Below, in pieces: positions 51,697 to 51,783 of a DNA stretch of 51,783 nucleotides. Source of the DNA: an uncultured Mycolicibacterium sp. (GTDB lineage Bacteria; Actinomycetota; Actinomycetes; Mycobacteriales; Mycobacteriaceae); contig CAMFLL010000004.1 of the NCBI GenBank assembly GCA_945957405.1, positions 1 through 51,783 of the forward strand, given 5' to 3'. Both the position numbers and the translations under genes were made by a program. Under the pieces are notes generated by a model, which saw only the letters and a list, made by a program, of their open reading frames with translations, ran no database searches and had not been told where the DNA came from. Every line of letters starts with the position of its first letter. Within the stretch, counting starts at the first letter, position 1.

Positions 51697-51783
51697 TTAC
51701 TCCTCGTCGTGGGGCTCTTGCTCGTCCCGGTTGTCGAGGAGGCGTTCGGGGTGGTGGTAGTTGTTGACGCCGCCGGCGTTGGG
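51697..51783 (-). CDS. C-terminal end of DUF222/HNH endonuclease-like (13E12-type) protein, partial
   Basis: Only the last 28 codons and a TAA stop are inside the window. The reading is an open frame to the edge: GGVNNYHHPERLL followed by an acidic tail DNRDEQEPHDEE. The NYHHPERLL-type phrase followed by a short tail is the usual end of the DUF222-HNH (13E12 repeat) proteins that occur in many copies in mycobacteria. The HNH motif itself would lie outside the window. Identification rests on this short tail only. Confidence 0.55.
   Translation of the reverse strand, partial: PNAGGVNNYHHPERLLDNRDEQEPHDEE

Overview
The window is high-GC, gene-dense actinobacterial chromosome and is almost certainly mycobacterial (probably a non-tuberculous, Mycolicibacterium-like species). 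From about 31.7 kb onward it follows the M. tuberculosis order dinX-ansA-lspA-rluD ... dnaE1 ... ddn-like-ilvA. Other mycobacterial signs are the PE-PPE-type secreted hydrolase, the DUF2505 proteins, the PapA5/Drr/Pps proteins and many leaderless start codons with a TAnnnT box 6-9 bases upstream. Species cannot be fixed from the sequence alone.

Region 1 (1-23.7 kb) is one long plus-strand operon: four type I modular polyketide synthase genes, a three-gene DrrABC exporter and papA5. This is the gene order of the phthiocerol dimycocerosate / phenolic glycolipid (PDIM/PGL) locus, ppsA-E-drrABC-papA5, but with four synthases instead of five. No full reducing module (the PpsC type, with enoylreductase) is present. 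The first gene is cut by the window edge inside a PpsA-type N-terminal loading ACP. The second has an unusual KS-AT-KR-DH-like-ACP order, the third is PpsD-like (KS-AT-DH-KR-ACP), and the fourth is PpsE-like (KS-AT-ACP-condensation). Terminal docking sequences look reshuffled relative to the tuberculosis system. The inferred product is a PDIM-like diol lipid one extension shorter than phthiocerol, acylated by PapA5 and exported by DrrABC. mas, fadD28, mmpL7 and lppX do not follow papA5.

Region 2 (23.7-31.8 kb) is accessory. It holds a divergent LCM-type O-methyltransferase with an operator-like inverted repeat, an overlapping flavodoxin/DUF2505/nitroreductase operon, a large secreted protein with a Lys-rich tail, an SDR divergent from a Baeyer-Villiger-type monooxygenase, and a secreted PE-PPE-type serine hydrolase. 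Some of these may tailor the lipid, but that is inference.

Region 3 (31.7-48.5 kb) is conserved backbone: an S4-domain protein, DNA polymerase IV with a Tudor/UvrD-C-like tail, asparaginase, LspA, an RluD-family pseudouridine synthase, RarD, a stand-alone SecD-head-like protein, an Hcp-family protein, DnaE1, a second LCM methyltransferase sharing a 26-bp operator with a divergent SRPBCC gene, a Ddn-like protein, IlvA, an O-methyltransferase, an agmatinase-family protein and a 2-hydroxyacid dehydrogenase.

Region 4 (48.5-51.8 kb) holds a minus-strand set (MmyB-type HTH regulator, CPA antiporter, thioesterase), a second DUF2505 protein, a strong hairpin, and the C-terminal end of a DUF222/HNH (13E12-type) protein at the right edge. 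No tRNA, rRNA, CRISPR, insertion sequence or intergenic gap over 300 bases was seen.
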